Shown here: in pieces, positions 34,926 to 42,255 of the stretch
Layout: every line of letters starts with the position of its first letter
How positions within the stretch are numbered: position 1 is the first letter of the stretch
Origin: Phocaeicola faecalis
GTDB taxonomy: Bacteria; Bacteroidota; Bacteroidia; Bacteroidales; Bacteroidaceae
NCBI RefSeq assembly: GCF_021730445.1
Contig: NZ_JADNRM010000016.1
Span: 23,949-87,948 of the forward strand
Reading direction: 5' to 3'
DNA: 64,000 bases
Made by a program: the position numbers and the translations under genes
The notes under the pieces: generated by a model
Databases searched by the model: none
Seen by the model: the letters and a program-made list of their open reading frames with translations, nothing else
What the model was told of the DNA's origin: nothing

Positions 34926-35996
34926 ATGAAGAAAATGTTTTTAATGTTCCTCCTATGCGGAGCGACCCTGCTGAACGCATCAGCACAAGAGAAAGTATAT
35001 CAAATAGACGAAGTATCAGTCATCAACTATGGCGACGGACGATTACTGTTCCGCCAACAGAATAAAGAAAAAGCTCTCCTGCAAGGCGAGCACCGTATCA
35101 TCGACGGTTATCATTCAGAATACCTCATCGCCAACTTCAAGGACGGAATGTTTGACGGTCTTTACCGACACTACAAAAACAATATGTTAATTGAGGAAAG
35201 TACTTACAAAAACGGTAACTTGGACGGCTATCGTAAAGCGTTCTATCCGGACGGCAAAACCTTGGCGCAGGAATCTACCTTTATAGACGGAAAGATGAAC
35301 GGCATCATCAAGTCCTATTATCAGAACGGACAAGTGGAAACCGAAGTCAGCTACCAAATGGGTGTACAGGACGGACCGGACCGACGTTACAGCGAAGATG
35401 GAAAACTGCTTCTGGACACTTACTACAAAGACGGACTGCCGGACGGCAACTGGGTGGAACACATCACAAGCAACAGAGGTGACTACACATGCCGCCGTAG
35501 CTTTAAGAACGGAAAAATGACAGGAGAATATTCCAGAATATGGGCAAGCGGAAAGCCACGCGAAAAGGGTACTTACAAAGACGGCAAGAAAGAAGGTGTC
35601 TGGACAGAATACCGCGACGACGGAACGCCATCCGTCTCGACCACCTACAAGGCCGATGAGAAAACCGGGGAAGAAAAGCATTACTTTACCAACGGAAAGG
35701 TAGAGACCTCCAGAAACTTCCTGAACGGAAAGCGTGACGGCATCAGCCGTGAATATTACAGCAACGGCAAGTTGAAATCGGAACGCACTTACAAAGCCAA
35801 CAAAGAGGAAGGCCCCTACAAGCGTTTCTACGAAGACGGAACTTTGCGTGAAGAAGGACGTTGCGAAAACGATACAGAAGTCTATCGTAAGGAATATTAC
35901 GATAACGGCAAACTGAAAGCCGTAGCGGAACGTCCCAACGGCAGCGGTTCGTGGACTACACTGGAACGGTATGACCGTAACGGAAACAAGCAATAA
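34926..35996 (+). CDS. MORN-repeat (YwqK-family) exported protein
   Basis: 356 residues with a signal peptide (MKKMFLMFLLCGATLLNASA). About ten repeats of the MORN variant type follow, e.g. NGNLDGYRKAFYPDGKT, NGIIKSYYQNGQVE, KREGVWTEYRDDG-like and KSERTYKANKEEGPYKRFYEDGTLR. Databases call such proteins 'toxin-antitoxin system YwqK family antitoxin', but for secreted Bacteroides members this role is not shown. The repeats form an extended beta solenoid suited to binding peptides or surfaces. Confidence 0.82.
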   Translation: MKKMFLMFLLCGATLLNASAQEKVYQIDEVSVINYGDGRLLFRQQNKEKALLQGEHRIIDGYHSEYLIANFKDGMFDGLYRHYKNNMLIEESTYKNGNLDGYRKAFYPDGKTLAQESTFIDGKMNGIIKSYYQNGQVETEVSYQMGVQDGPDRRYSEDGKLLLDTYYKDGLPDGNWVEHITSNRGDYTCRRSFKNGKMTGEYSRIWASGKPREKGTYKDGKKEGVWTEYRDDGTPSVSTTYKADEKTGEEKHYFTNGKVETSRNFLNGKRDGISREYYSNGKLKSERTYKANKEEGPYKRFYEDGTLREEGRCENDTEVYRKEYYDNGKLKAVAERPNGSGSWTTLERYDRNGNKQ

Positions 35997-36663
35997 AACG
36001 CGTTTGCCGAGAATAATCAAGAGGCTGCTCATCGGTTGTTTCCCGGTATTCGGTATTTGCATGTCTGCTTGTCCACAGGAAAAATGTAATGTAAAGCAAG
36101 ACATTTATCAGCTACAACAAGGATACGAGCTTTGTGTCTTCTTATCACCGGACAGCATACGCAGGTTCACCTTAAAGCATGGGGATGAGACGCGATTGAT
36201 TGAAGAAGAACCCCTAGAATGCACACAAGCTGATAAATATGCTTTGCGTTACAGCGGAATGGATTTCGAAAAGTATTTCGTATTAGACCGATGGGAATCA
36301 CAATACACTGTTCGTTTGTACCTATACGAGAAGAGTACCGGAAAGAATCTCTTCAAGGACAAACTGTATTATGAAAGCGGTTACGACACCCCGTCAGACC
36401 TATTGCTCTACCGGGATGCCGACGACAAGACCAACCCCGATGGAAATTTGACCTTACTCGACTTGCAGACGTTGTCCGAAACGGAAATAGACATAAGACA
36501 GTTTATTCCTAAAGGAGAAAGCCCCGTCTATTACCAAGCAAATTTTGAGATAAGCAAGGTAACCGGTGATTCCGTCTATATCACCTATCATACTGAAGAA
36601 CCGGTCAGTCATCCGTATCTTCTATATAAAAGAGAACGAACAGAAGTAACTGAAAATAAGTAA
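35971..36663 (+). CDS. Lipoprotein of unknown function
   Basis: 230 residues, overlapping the MORN gene by 26 bases. The N-terminus RIIKRLLIGCFPVFGICMSACPQE is a lipoprotein signal (MSAC). The mature part is mostly beta and rich in Tyr and Asp (CVFLSPDSIRRFTLKHGDETRLI, SQYTVRLYLYEKSTGKNLF). I do not recognise a domain. Because of the overlap it is probably translated together with the MORN protein. Confidence 0.6.
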   Translation: MTVTETSNKTRLPRIIKRLLIGCFPVFGICMSACPQEKCNVKQDIYQLQQGYELCVFLSPDSIRRFTLKHGDETRLIEEEPLECTQADKYALRYSGMDFEKYFVLDRWESQYTVRLYLYEKSTGKNLFKDKLYYESGYDTPSDLLLYRDADDKTNPDGNLTLLDLQTLSETEIDIRQFIPKGESPVYYQANFEISKVTGDSVYITYHTEEPVSHPYLLYKRERTEVTENK

Positions 36664-36668
36664 GGCAC

Positions 36669-37175
36669 ATGAATCCGACCAAAAACATAAAAGTATTATC
36701 GATTACCATTGCAGTCATTCTGACTGTTCCATTGGTACTCAAAGCCCTGCAAGATACGGATGACTGTGGGTCGGCAGCAGCTTTGGCTGTTCTATGGGTA
36801 ATAGCAGCTTTTGACCCTTTATGTCCCTACGGCATAGGTTGGCAAATAGCAGCATGGATGTCATTAGTAAGTTTTACCATCATACTGATTGCATCCGTAT
36901 GTAAATGTACCCCTATTAAACGAATACTGATTTTCTATAGCATTATGCTTATCATATATATTGTAGTGACCATGATTTTAGACGCAAAGTTACACCCGGG
37001 CGAATTCCCCACCAATATTGATAAGCAGATTTATAAAGCATTAGCTTGTTTAATCGTATGCCGCATCAGTTGTTCTTATGCCCGTTACTATATAGGCAGT
37101 GCATGGCACGGCGTATTGGCACTACTACTCTACCTTAGTATGGGCACCATCGTAATTATAACACAGGAATATTAA
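36669..37175 (+). CDS. Membrane protein, paralogue of the next gene
   Basis: 168 residues with four or five hydrophobic segments and no known domain. The C-terminal block RISCSYARYYIGSAWHGVLALLLYLS closely matches the next protein (SCSFARHYTGSAWHGVLAL), so the two are paralogues. It starts 5 bases after the upstream lipoprotein gene. Confidence 0.6.
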   Translation: MNPTKNIKVLSITIAVILTVPLVLKALQDTDDCGSAAALAVLWVIAAFDPLCPYGIGWQIAAWMSLVSFTIILIASVCKCTPIKRILIFYSIMLIIYIVVTMILDAKLHPGEFPTNIDKQIYKALACLIVCRISCSYARYYIGSAWHGVLALLLYLSMGTIVIITQEY

Positions 37176-37183
37176 TAAATAAA

Positions 37184-37540
37184 ATGATTAGAATGAAAGC
37201 GAAACTAATTTTCTATGGCACCATGATTGCCATATACACAGGAATAGTGATAATAAGCATGACAATAGCTTCTTTCTCAGGATGTAGTACTACCTCATTC
37301 CCGATTTTAGACTACGTTTTTGAAGCTTTGCTGATTTGTCTATTCGTATGTCCTTTCAGTTGCTCTTTTGCCCGACACTATACAGGCAGTGCATGGCATG
37401 GCGTACTGGCACTACCGTTATTCCTTATTATTGCAGGGTATATCTTTATATGGTATGATGTACTGGGATTACTACTATTATTCATTATTATCGTAGGAGC
37501 TATCATTACAGTACTATTATATCGAAAAGCAAATAAATAG
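37184..37540 (+). CDS. Small membrane protein, paralogue of the previous gene
   Basis: 118 residues with three to four transmembrane segments and the shared motif CSFARHYTGSAWHGVLALPLFL. It is shorter at the N-terminus than its neighbour. ATG 37193 is an alternative start. Function unknown; a small pore or immunity-type membrane protein is possible but unsupported. Confidence 0.55.
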   Translation: MIRMKAKLIFYGTMIAIYTGIVIISMTIASFSGCSTTSFPILDYVFEALLICLFVCPFSCSFARHYTGSAWHGVLALPLFLIIAGYIFIWYDVLGLLLLFIIIVGAIITVLLYRKANK

Positions 37541-37545
37541 AAGAT

Positions 37546-37890
37546 ATGAAAAAAGTAATCATCATCATATCCGACACCAAGCTCATCAGGCTCTTTCCCA
37601 CAGAAATTCTCCCATACACATTATATAGTGATGACGATTTCAAGTTGAATGAAGAGATAGAACTACGCTTTAATATCAGTAAAAAGGGAGATTACATTTT
37701 CACCACCTTTGAACTGGTCGATGATAATGGAGAGGTGATAGACCGCTACATTGTGGGCAGGAATCATGACGAGCCGCCAACTACCAGAGTTACCCCCGTG
37801 GAGAGTAAACGAAAATGCCCCATCATCATCGAAACTTCGGATGGAGAAATATATGTGAAACCGGGAGAGAAACATATTTCGTTCCTATAG
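37546..37890 (+). CDS. Small cytoplasmic protein of unknown function
   Basis: 114 residues, MKKVIIIISDTKLIRLFPTEILPYTLYSDDDFKLNEEIELRFNISKKGDYIF, with no signal peptide. The beta-rich pattern and a final FIVKPGEKHISF-like end give no family. It lies 5 bases after the membrane protein gene, in the same run of genes. Confidence 0.5.
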   Translation: MKKVIIIISDTKLIRLFPTEILPYTLYSDDDFKLNEEIELRFNISKKGDYIFTTFELVDDNGEVIDRYIVGRNHDEPPTTRVTPVESKRKCPIIIETSDGEIYVKPGEKHISFL

Positions 37891-37922
37891 ACACAGGATA
37901 TCCATAAACTAATTATAAAGAC

Positions 37923-38942
37923 ATGAAACTCAATAAACGCATCTTCCTGCTTCTGCCGAGCATAGCAATACTGCTCAATGCCTGCCATCACAACGCCAAA
38001 CCGCAAGAACACTATGATACGGTTTCAATCACAACATACAACAACACATACGATAGTATAGGCAGACTGGTGAATGTACAAGCCATGGAGAAGCTTACGA
38101 TATACTACGATAAAGATAAAGGATATACACAAATCTCTAACCGTTTGCAATGGTATCTTCATAGCAATGACTCGGACTATATAGCCACGGAGCTTTCCGG
38201 CTCCGATGTAATCACCATTAATTGTCATGGAAACATCAAAGAAGAACTCCATTTGCAAGACGGCAAAGACACCACATTCTATTCTTTCACAAAATATTAT
38301 GCCAAAGATAAACCGGAATATGCAAAGCATCTATTCATCGGAGAAACTTCCACAGAAAGGGAAGCCTCGGAAAGCTATTTCATTTATGACCACAATGGAG
38401 ATATCGTCCAAACAACGGACAGCGATTTAATAACCGGAGAGAAAACGGAAAGATACTTCTTCAAAGGAATTACCTACAAAGAAGCCCGACAGAAACTACC
38501 CCCTTCCGAATGCAAGCAGGAGATTGTTTGCGAAACTACCACTGCGAACAAAGATACCGTAATTGTCCTGACCAGCATTAACGGCTCACCTCATGAAACC
38601 CGGAAAGAATACAAAGACGGAGAACTAAGGATAGAAGTTCGCACTAGGAATATCGAGGACTTATGTCAGATAGACAGCATCTACTACCGGAATAACAGGA
38701 AGCTCAAAGAAATACATATCAATTCAAGCCCAAGAAGTAAAAATATAACCGTCTCAGTATATGATGAAAAGGGGCATTTGTTAAAAACTACAAGCAAAGA
38801 CCAATATAAATATCATATCACTAACCAAAGGAAGAGTAAGCCGTTTCTTAGGGTCAACCAAGTCCTTTTAAACGGAAGATTATTACAGTCTGCTATAATA
38901 GACTGTACAGTCCATTGTAGCAGACTGTACGGTCTACGGTAA
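37923..38942 (+). CDS. Lipoprotein, C-terminus encoded by repeat DNA
   Basis: 339 residues. Lipobox signal MKLNKRIFLLLPSIAILLNACHH; the mature part has short repeating strands (IYDHNGDIVQTTDSDLITGEK, VSVYDEKGHLLKTTS) somewhat like Rhs/YD or MORN-type proteins. From about residue 298 (TNQRKSKPFLRVNQVL...CSRLYGLR) the sequence is encoded by the interspersed repeat B that starts near 38816, so the original C-terminus was probably replaced or extended. It is the last gene of the island. Confidence 0.6.
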   Translation: MKLNKRIFLLLPSIAILLNACHHNAKPQEHYDTVSITTYNNTYDSIGRLVNVQAMEKLTIYYDKDKGYTQISNRLQWYLHSNDSDYIATELSGSDVITINCHGNIKEELHLQDGKDTTFYSFTKYYAKDKPEYAKHLFIGETSTEREASESYFIYDHNGDIVQTTDSDLITGEKTERYFFKGITYKEARQKLPPSECKQEIVCETTTANKDTVIVLTSINGSPHETRKEYKDGELRIEVRTRNIEDLCQIDSIYYRNNRKLKEIHINSSPRSKNITVSVYDEKGHLLKTTSKDQYKYHITNQRKSKPFLRVNQVLLNGRLLQSAIIDCTVHCSRLYGLR

Positions 38943-39040
38943 CGGACTATACAGTCCACTGCCGAAGACTGTAGTAATTCGACTGACAGACAGGCATAAT
39001 CGAAAGGACGAAAATGCTTAGTCCGACTAATGAAACGACT
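38816..39040. repeat. Palindrome-rich interspersed repeat, family B, copy 1
   Basis: About 225 bp, about 85 percent identical by eye to 63777-64000 in the same orientation. It opens with an Arg/Lys-coding stretch, then an inverted repeat ATTATTACAGTCT ... AGACTGTAGTAAT that encloses several GACTGTACAGTCC-type palindromes, then a conserved tail ending GAAACGACT. No transposase is present. It overlaps the 3' end of the upstream lipoprotein gene. Confidence 0.85.
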
Positions 39041-39182
39041 TAGGGAGTTTTAAACGTATGCAGAAGGTTGGATGTCAAACAAGAGGTATATATATAAAAA
39101 AACGAGTCAACGTATTCACGTCAGCCCGCAGCAATTAATCTTAAAATCTAATACACATTTTCTTATGAAGCTCTTTCTTCGG

Positions 39183-39257
39183 TGGGCGTTGACGGATTCG
39201 AACCGCCGACCCTCTGCTTGTAAGGCAGATGCTCTGAACCAGCTGAGCTAAACGCCC
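39183..39257 (-). tRNA. tRNA-Val (TAC), copy 5 in transcript order
   Basis: Cloverleaf on the minus strand with acceptor GGGCGTT/AACGCCC, anticodon loop CTTACAA (anticodon TAC) and T-loop TTCGAATC. It is identical to the four other copies. Confidence 0.95.
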
Positions 39258-39296
39258 GATAGTTGCTTTCTCGTGCAATATTTAATTTTTCTTCGG

Positions 39297-39371
39297 TGGG
39301 CGTTGACGGATTCGAACCGCCGACCCTCTGCTTGTAAGGCAGATGCTCTGAACCAGCTGAGCTAAACGCCC
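39297..39371 (-). tRNA. tRNA-Val (TAC), copy 4
   Basis: Identical to the other copies; the period to its neighbours is exactly 114 bases, with identical spacers. Confidence 0.95.
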
Positions 39372-39410
39372 GATAGTTGCTTTCTCGTGCAATATTTAAT
39401 TTTTCTTCGG

Positions 39411-39485
39411 TGGGCGTTGACGGATTCGAACCGCCGACCCTCTGCTTGTAAGGCAGATGCTCTGAACCAGCTGAGCTAAACGCCC
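39411..39485 (-). tRNA. tRNA-Val (TAC), copy 3
   Basis: Identical to the other copies, with the same 39-base spacer on both sides. Confidence 0.95.
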
Positions 39486-39524
39486 GATAGTTGCTTTCTC
39501 GTGCAATATTTAATTTTTCTTCGG

Positions 39525-39599
39525 TGGGCGTTGACGGATTCGAACCGCCGACCCTCTGCTTGTAAGGCAGATGCTCTGAACCAGCTGAGCTAAACGCCC
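39525..39599 (-). tRNA. tRNA-Val (TAC), copy 2
   Basis: Identical to the other copies; its upstream spacer differs from the repeated one. Confidence 0.95.
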
Positions 39600-39639
39600 G
39601 AAGGTTGCTTTTATATAAAAACAAGAGGTGAAGATGGAG

Positions 39640-39714
39640 TGGGCGTTGACGGATTCGAACCGCCGACCCTCTGCTTGTAAGGCAGATGCTCTGAACCAGC
39701 TGAGCTAAACGCCC
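39640..39714 (-). tRNA. tRNA-Val (TAC), copy 1 (promoter-proximal)
   Basis: First tRNA after the promoter at 39741-39771. The tRNA body is identical to the others, with a different 40-base spacer following. Confidence 0.95.
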
Positions 39715-39740
39715 ATAGCCTCTTGTTTTCAAAAGCGTTG

Positions 39741-39771
39741 CAAAGGTATGGTTTTTTTTGATAACTGCAAA
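39741..39771 (-). promoter_or_regulatory. Promoter of the tRNA-Val array
   Basis: On the minus strand TTTG (39768-39771), 19 bases, TACCTTTG (39741-39748), 27 bases before the first tRNA. Confidence 0.75.
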
Positions 39772-39849
39772 CTTTTCTCCTATTATTTTTTCATTTATTT
39801 TTTATCGTGACTACTAACACGCTGATTAACAAGGTATAAAAATATACAG

Positions 39850-39998
39850 GGGGGGGCAAAACAAAACCAGCCTATCCAATCGTCAGTTGTAGGGGCAGGG
39901 TTTGCCTGCCCGAAGACACAAAGTAAACTGTTTTCGGGCGAGCGAACCTCGCCCCTACGAAGGAAACGACAGCATTATCCACGTTTTGACACAACCCC
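39850..39998. repeat. MITE-like interspersed repeat, family A, copy 2
   Basis: Inverted copy of 3179-3327, with the same two GC-rich hairpins and the right end GTTTTGACACAACCCC. The left end (a G-run at 39849-39856) is degenerate. It fills the gap between the tRNA promoter and the 3' end of trpS. Confidence 0.85.
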
Positions 39999-40029
39999 TT
40001 TGCTCCATATACAGTGCAAAGATGCGTTT

Positions 40030-41124
40030 TTATTCTTGTCCGAAACGCTTTGCTTGTTCAGCAATCAGCTCCGCATCATCGAAATAATTTATCTTCATGG
40101 CCTTGCGTACATCATCCAATGTTTCTGCCGCTGTTGCACGAGCTGTCTCACATCCTTTACGCAACATCTCATAAATAGCCGGAATATCTTTTTCAAATTC
40201 CTTGCGGCGCTCACGAATGGGAGTCAGTTCCTCTTGCATGATAGCTGCCAGGAATTTCTTTACCTTCATATCTCCCAAACCGCCACGCGTATAATGTGCT
40301 TTCAATTCATCCAGGTTAGGATAATCAGACAAATAACGTTCAAAATGCTCAGGTTTACAGAAAGCATCCAAATAAGTAAAGACAGTATTGCCTTCAAGTT
40401 TACCCGGATCGGATACTTTGATATGGGTCGGGTCAGTATACATACCCTTCACTTTCTTTTCCACCTCATCGGCTGTATCGGAGAGATAGATACAGTTACC
40501 CAACGATTTACTCATTTTTGCCTTTCCGTCCGTGCCCGGCAACCGCAGACAAGCAGCATTGTCGGGCAACAGGATTTCCGGTTCTACCAGCGTATCACCA
40601 TAGATATGATTGAACCGGCGGACGATTTCACGCGTCTGCTCAATCATCGGTTCCTGATCTTCTCCCACCGGCACGGTTGTAGCCCTGAATGCCGTGATAT
40701 CGGCTGCCTGACTAATAGGATAGGTAAAAAAGCCTACAGGGATACTTGTCTCGAAATTACGCATCTGTATTTCTGTCTTCACCGTAGGGTTACGCTGCAA
40801 ACGAGATACGGTAACCAAATCCATGTAATAGAAAGTCAGCTCACAAAGTTCGGGAATCTGGGACTGAATGAATATAGTAGACTTGGCAGGGTCTAAGCCG
40901 ACAGCCATATAGTCAAGTGCCACTTCAATAACATTCTGACGAACCTTTTCAGGATTGTCGATATTATCTGTCAGAGCCTGTGCATCTGCTATAAAAATAA
41001 AAGTCTTATCATACAATCCGGAGTTCTGGAGCTCTACCCGGCGTTTCAATGAACCTACGTAATGACCGATATGCAACCTTCCGGTAGGACGGTCACCAGT
41101 CAATATGATTTTTTCTTTTCCCAT
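40030..41124 (-). CDS. trpS: Tryptophanyl-tRNA synthetase
   Basis: 364 residues. Class I motifs are clear: HIGH-type [21 protein letters not shown] and KMSKS ([11 protein letters not shown]), plus the DQ/E-type [16 protein letters not shown]. It charges tRNA-Trp in the cytoplasm. Somewhat longer than the 330-residue bacterial norm, which is usual for the Bacteroidetes type. A -7 box TATCTTTG for this gene is at 41159-41166 on the minus strand. Confidence 0.95.
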   Translation of the reverse strand: MGKEKIILTGDRPTGRLHIGHYVGSLKRRVELQNSGLYDKTFIFIADAQALTDNIDNPEKVRQNVIEVALDYMAVGLDPAKSTIFIQSQIPELCELTFYYMDLVTVSRLQRNPTVKTEIQMRNFETSIPVGFFTYPISQAADITAFRATTVPVGEDQEPMIEQTREIVRRFNHIYGDTLVEPEILLPDNAACLRLPGTDGKAKMSKSLGNCIYLSDTADEVEKKVKGMYTDPTHIKVSDPGKLEGNTVFTYLDAFCKPEHFERYLSDYPNLDELKAHYTRGGLGDMKVKKFLAAIMQEELTPIRERRKEFEKDIPAIYEMLRKGCETARATAAETLDDVRKAMKINYFDDAELIAEQAKRFGQE

Positions 41125-41158
41125 ATCTCTTAAATATTATCTTATATTAAAAATTACG

Positions 41159-41166
41159 CAAAGATA
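41159..41166 (-). promoter_or_regulatory. -7 box of trpS
   Basis: TATCTTTG on the minus strand, 35 bases before the trpS start. Confidence 0.55.
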
Positions 41167-41224
41167 GGAATATTCTAGCACAATAACTTAACTTTGAATC
41201 TGTATTTCACATATAATAATTGTT

Positions 41225-42004
41225 ATGAATAAACTAAGACCAACTATTAAACTAGCTCTATTTATTTCTGTTGCAAGCATATTTTTCGCTGCATGTTCCG
41301 ATGACGATGATAAAAAGTCTTCTGCCCCATCAAAAGTCATTACCGGAATTAAAGTGTATAAAATCACCGATGTCATCAGCTATGAAGGTGATATTGACTT
41401 TACTTATGATAAAGACAAACGCCTGACGGGTGTGCGCAGCAATGCTCCACTGGCTACCATAAACTATTCCTATGGAGACAATTCACAAATAAGCTATAAT
41501 TACTCTTCGGAAAACTCTCCGTTGGTGGAAATGACCACGACTCTAGAGAACGGACGCAGCTATGTGTGCAAGTTTTCCAATCAGGACAGTCCTATCACCT
41601 ATTCGTATAATAATGAAGGATACCTGAAAAGCAGTAACAATAACGGAATAGTGCTTGAATACCAATGGAACAAGAAAAACCTGTCCTCCATTACTTCCAC
41701 GCCAAGGGGAACTTACAACAGTGAATACAAAGTATCCACCATTGCCAATGACTACAGCCTTGATTTGAACACGCTGGTGCAATGCATTGACGAACGCCAG
41801 AATTATGTAAACGTAGTAAACACATTCGGACAACTGGCAGGCATCCTGGGCAAACGGAGTGAGAATATCATAGAAGACACTTACTATACATACGACTATA
41901 GTTTCTTGCAAGACGGCAGACTGAAAGACATTACCTTAATAGATATGAATAACACCGGCTATTCCTTTCTCTTGCATTACGCCGATTCTGATAATATCGA
42001 ATAA
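41225..42004 (+). CDS. DUF4595-type lipoprotein
   Basis: 259 residues. Lipobox signal (LALFISVASIFFAACSDDDDKK) with acidic residues after Cys, as in surface-exported lipoproteins. The mature part has the tandem YD-like strands of DUF4595 (IDFTYDKDKRLTGV, INYSYGDNSQISYNYSSEN, YSYNNEGYLKSSNN, TYDYSFLQDGRLKDITL). The family has no known function; members are common single-gene units in gut Bacteroides. It is divergent from trpS. Confidence 0.75.
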   Translation: MNKLRPTIKLALFISVASIFFAACSDDDDKKSSAPSKVITGIKVYKITDVISYEGDIDFTYDKDKRLTGVRSNAPLATINYSYGDNSQISYNYSSENSPLVEMTTTLENGRSYVCKFSNQDSPITYSYNNEGYLKSSNNNGIVLEYQWNKKNLSSITSTPRGTYNSEYKVSTIANDYSLDLNTLVQCIDERQNYVNVVNTFGQLAGILGKRSENIIEDTYYTYDYSFLQDGRLKDITLIDMNNTGYSFLLHYADSDNIE

Positions 42005-42125
42005 ATATACAGAAAGTGAGCTTCCGGGCATAGATTTCTCATTTTTATCTCAATCGGCATTGACAAAGAGCCTGATTTATTTTGTTATCTTAGAAATAAG
42101 TAGTTACTTTGCACAAAATTTAAAG

Positions 42126-42210
42126 ATGCTATGTATCCTACAGGAACAAAGATAATATAGACATAAAGCAAATGCGTTAGTCCTCTCACGAGGATGGACG
42201 CATTTTTTTT
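42126..42210 (+). promoter_or_regulatory. carB leader with terminator-like hairpin (possible attenuator)
   Basis: Upstream of carB, AATGCGT...ACGCATT (42171-42177 with 42198-42204) and the inner CCTC/GAGG form a stem-loop followed by eight T, i.e. an intrinsic terminator lying before the gene. A 9-codon ORF (ATG 42126, MLCILQEQR) precedes it. Such a layout suggests premature termination control of carB, perhaps by pyrimidine or arginine supply; the mechanism is inference. Confidence 0.6.
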
Positions 42211-42255
42211 ATATTTTAGCGACATTAAAACAACTATTATAAAAAGAAACTTTCA

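Noticed and set aside
39163..39732. A 189-codon minus-strand reading frame with four near-identical repeats (AFSSAGSEHLPYKQRVGGSNPSTPT).
   Set aside because: It is the translation of the tRNA-Val array on the tRNA strand; the repeats are tRNA genes, not protein.
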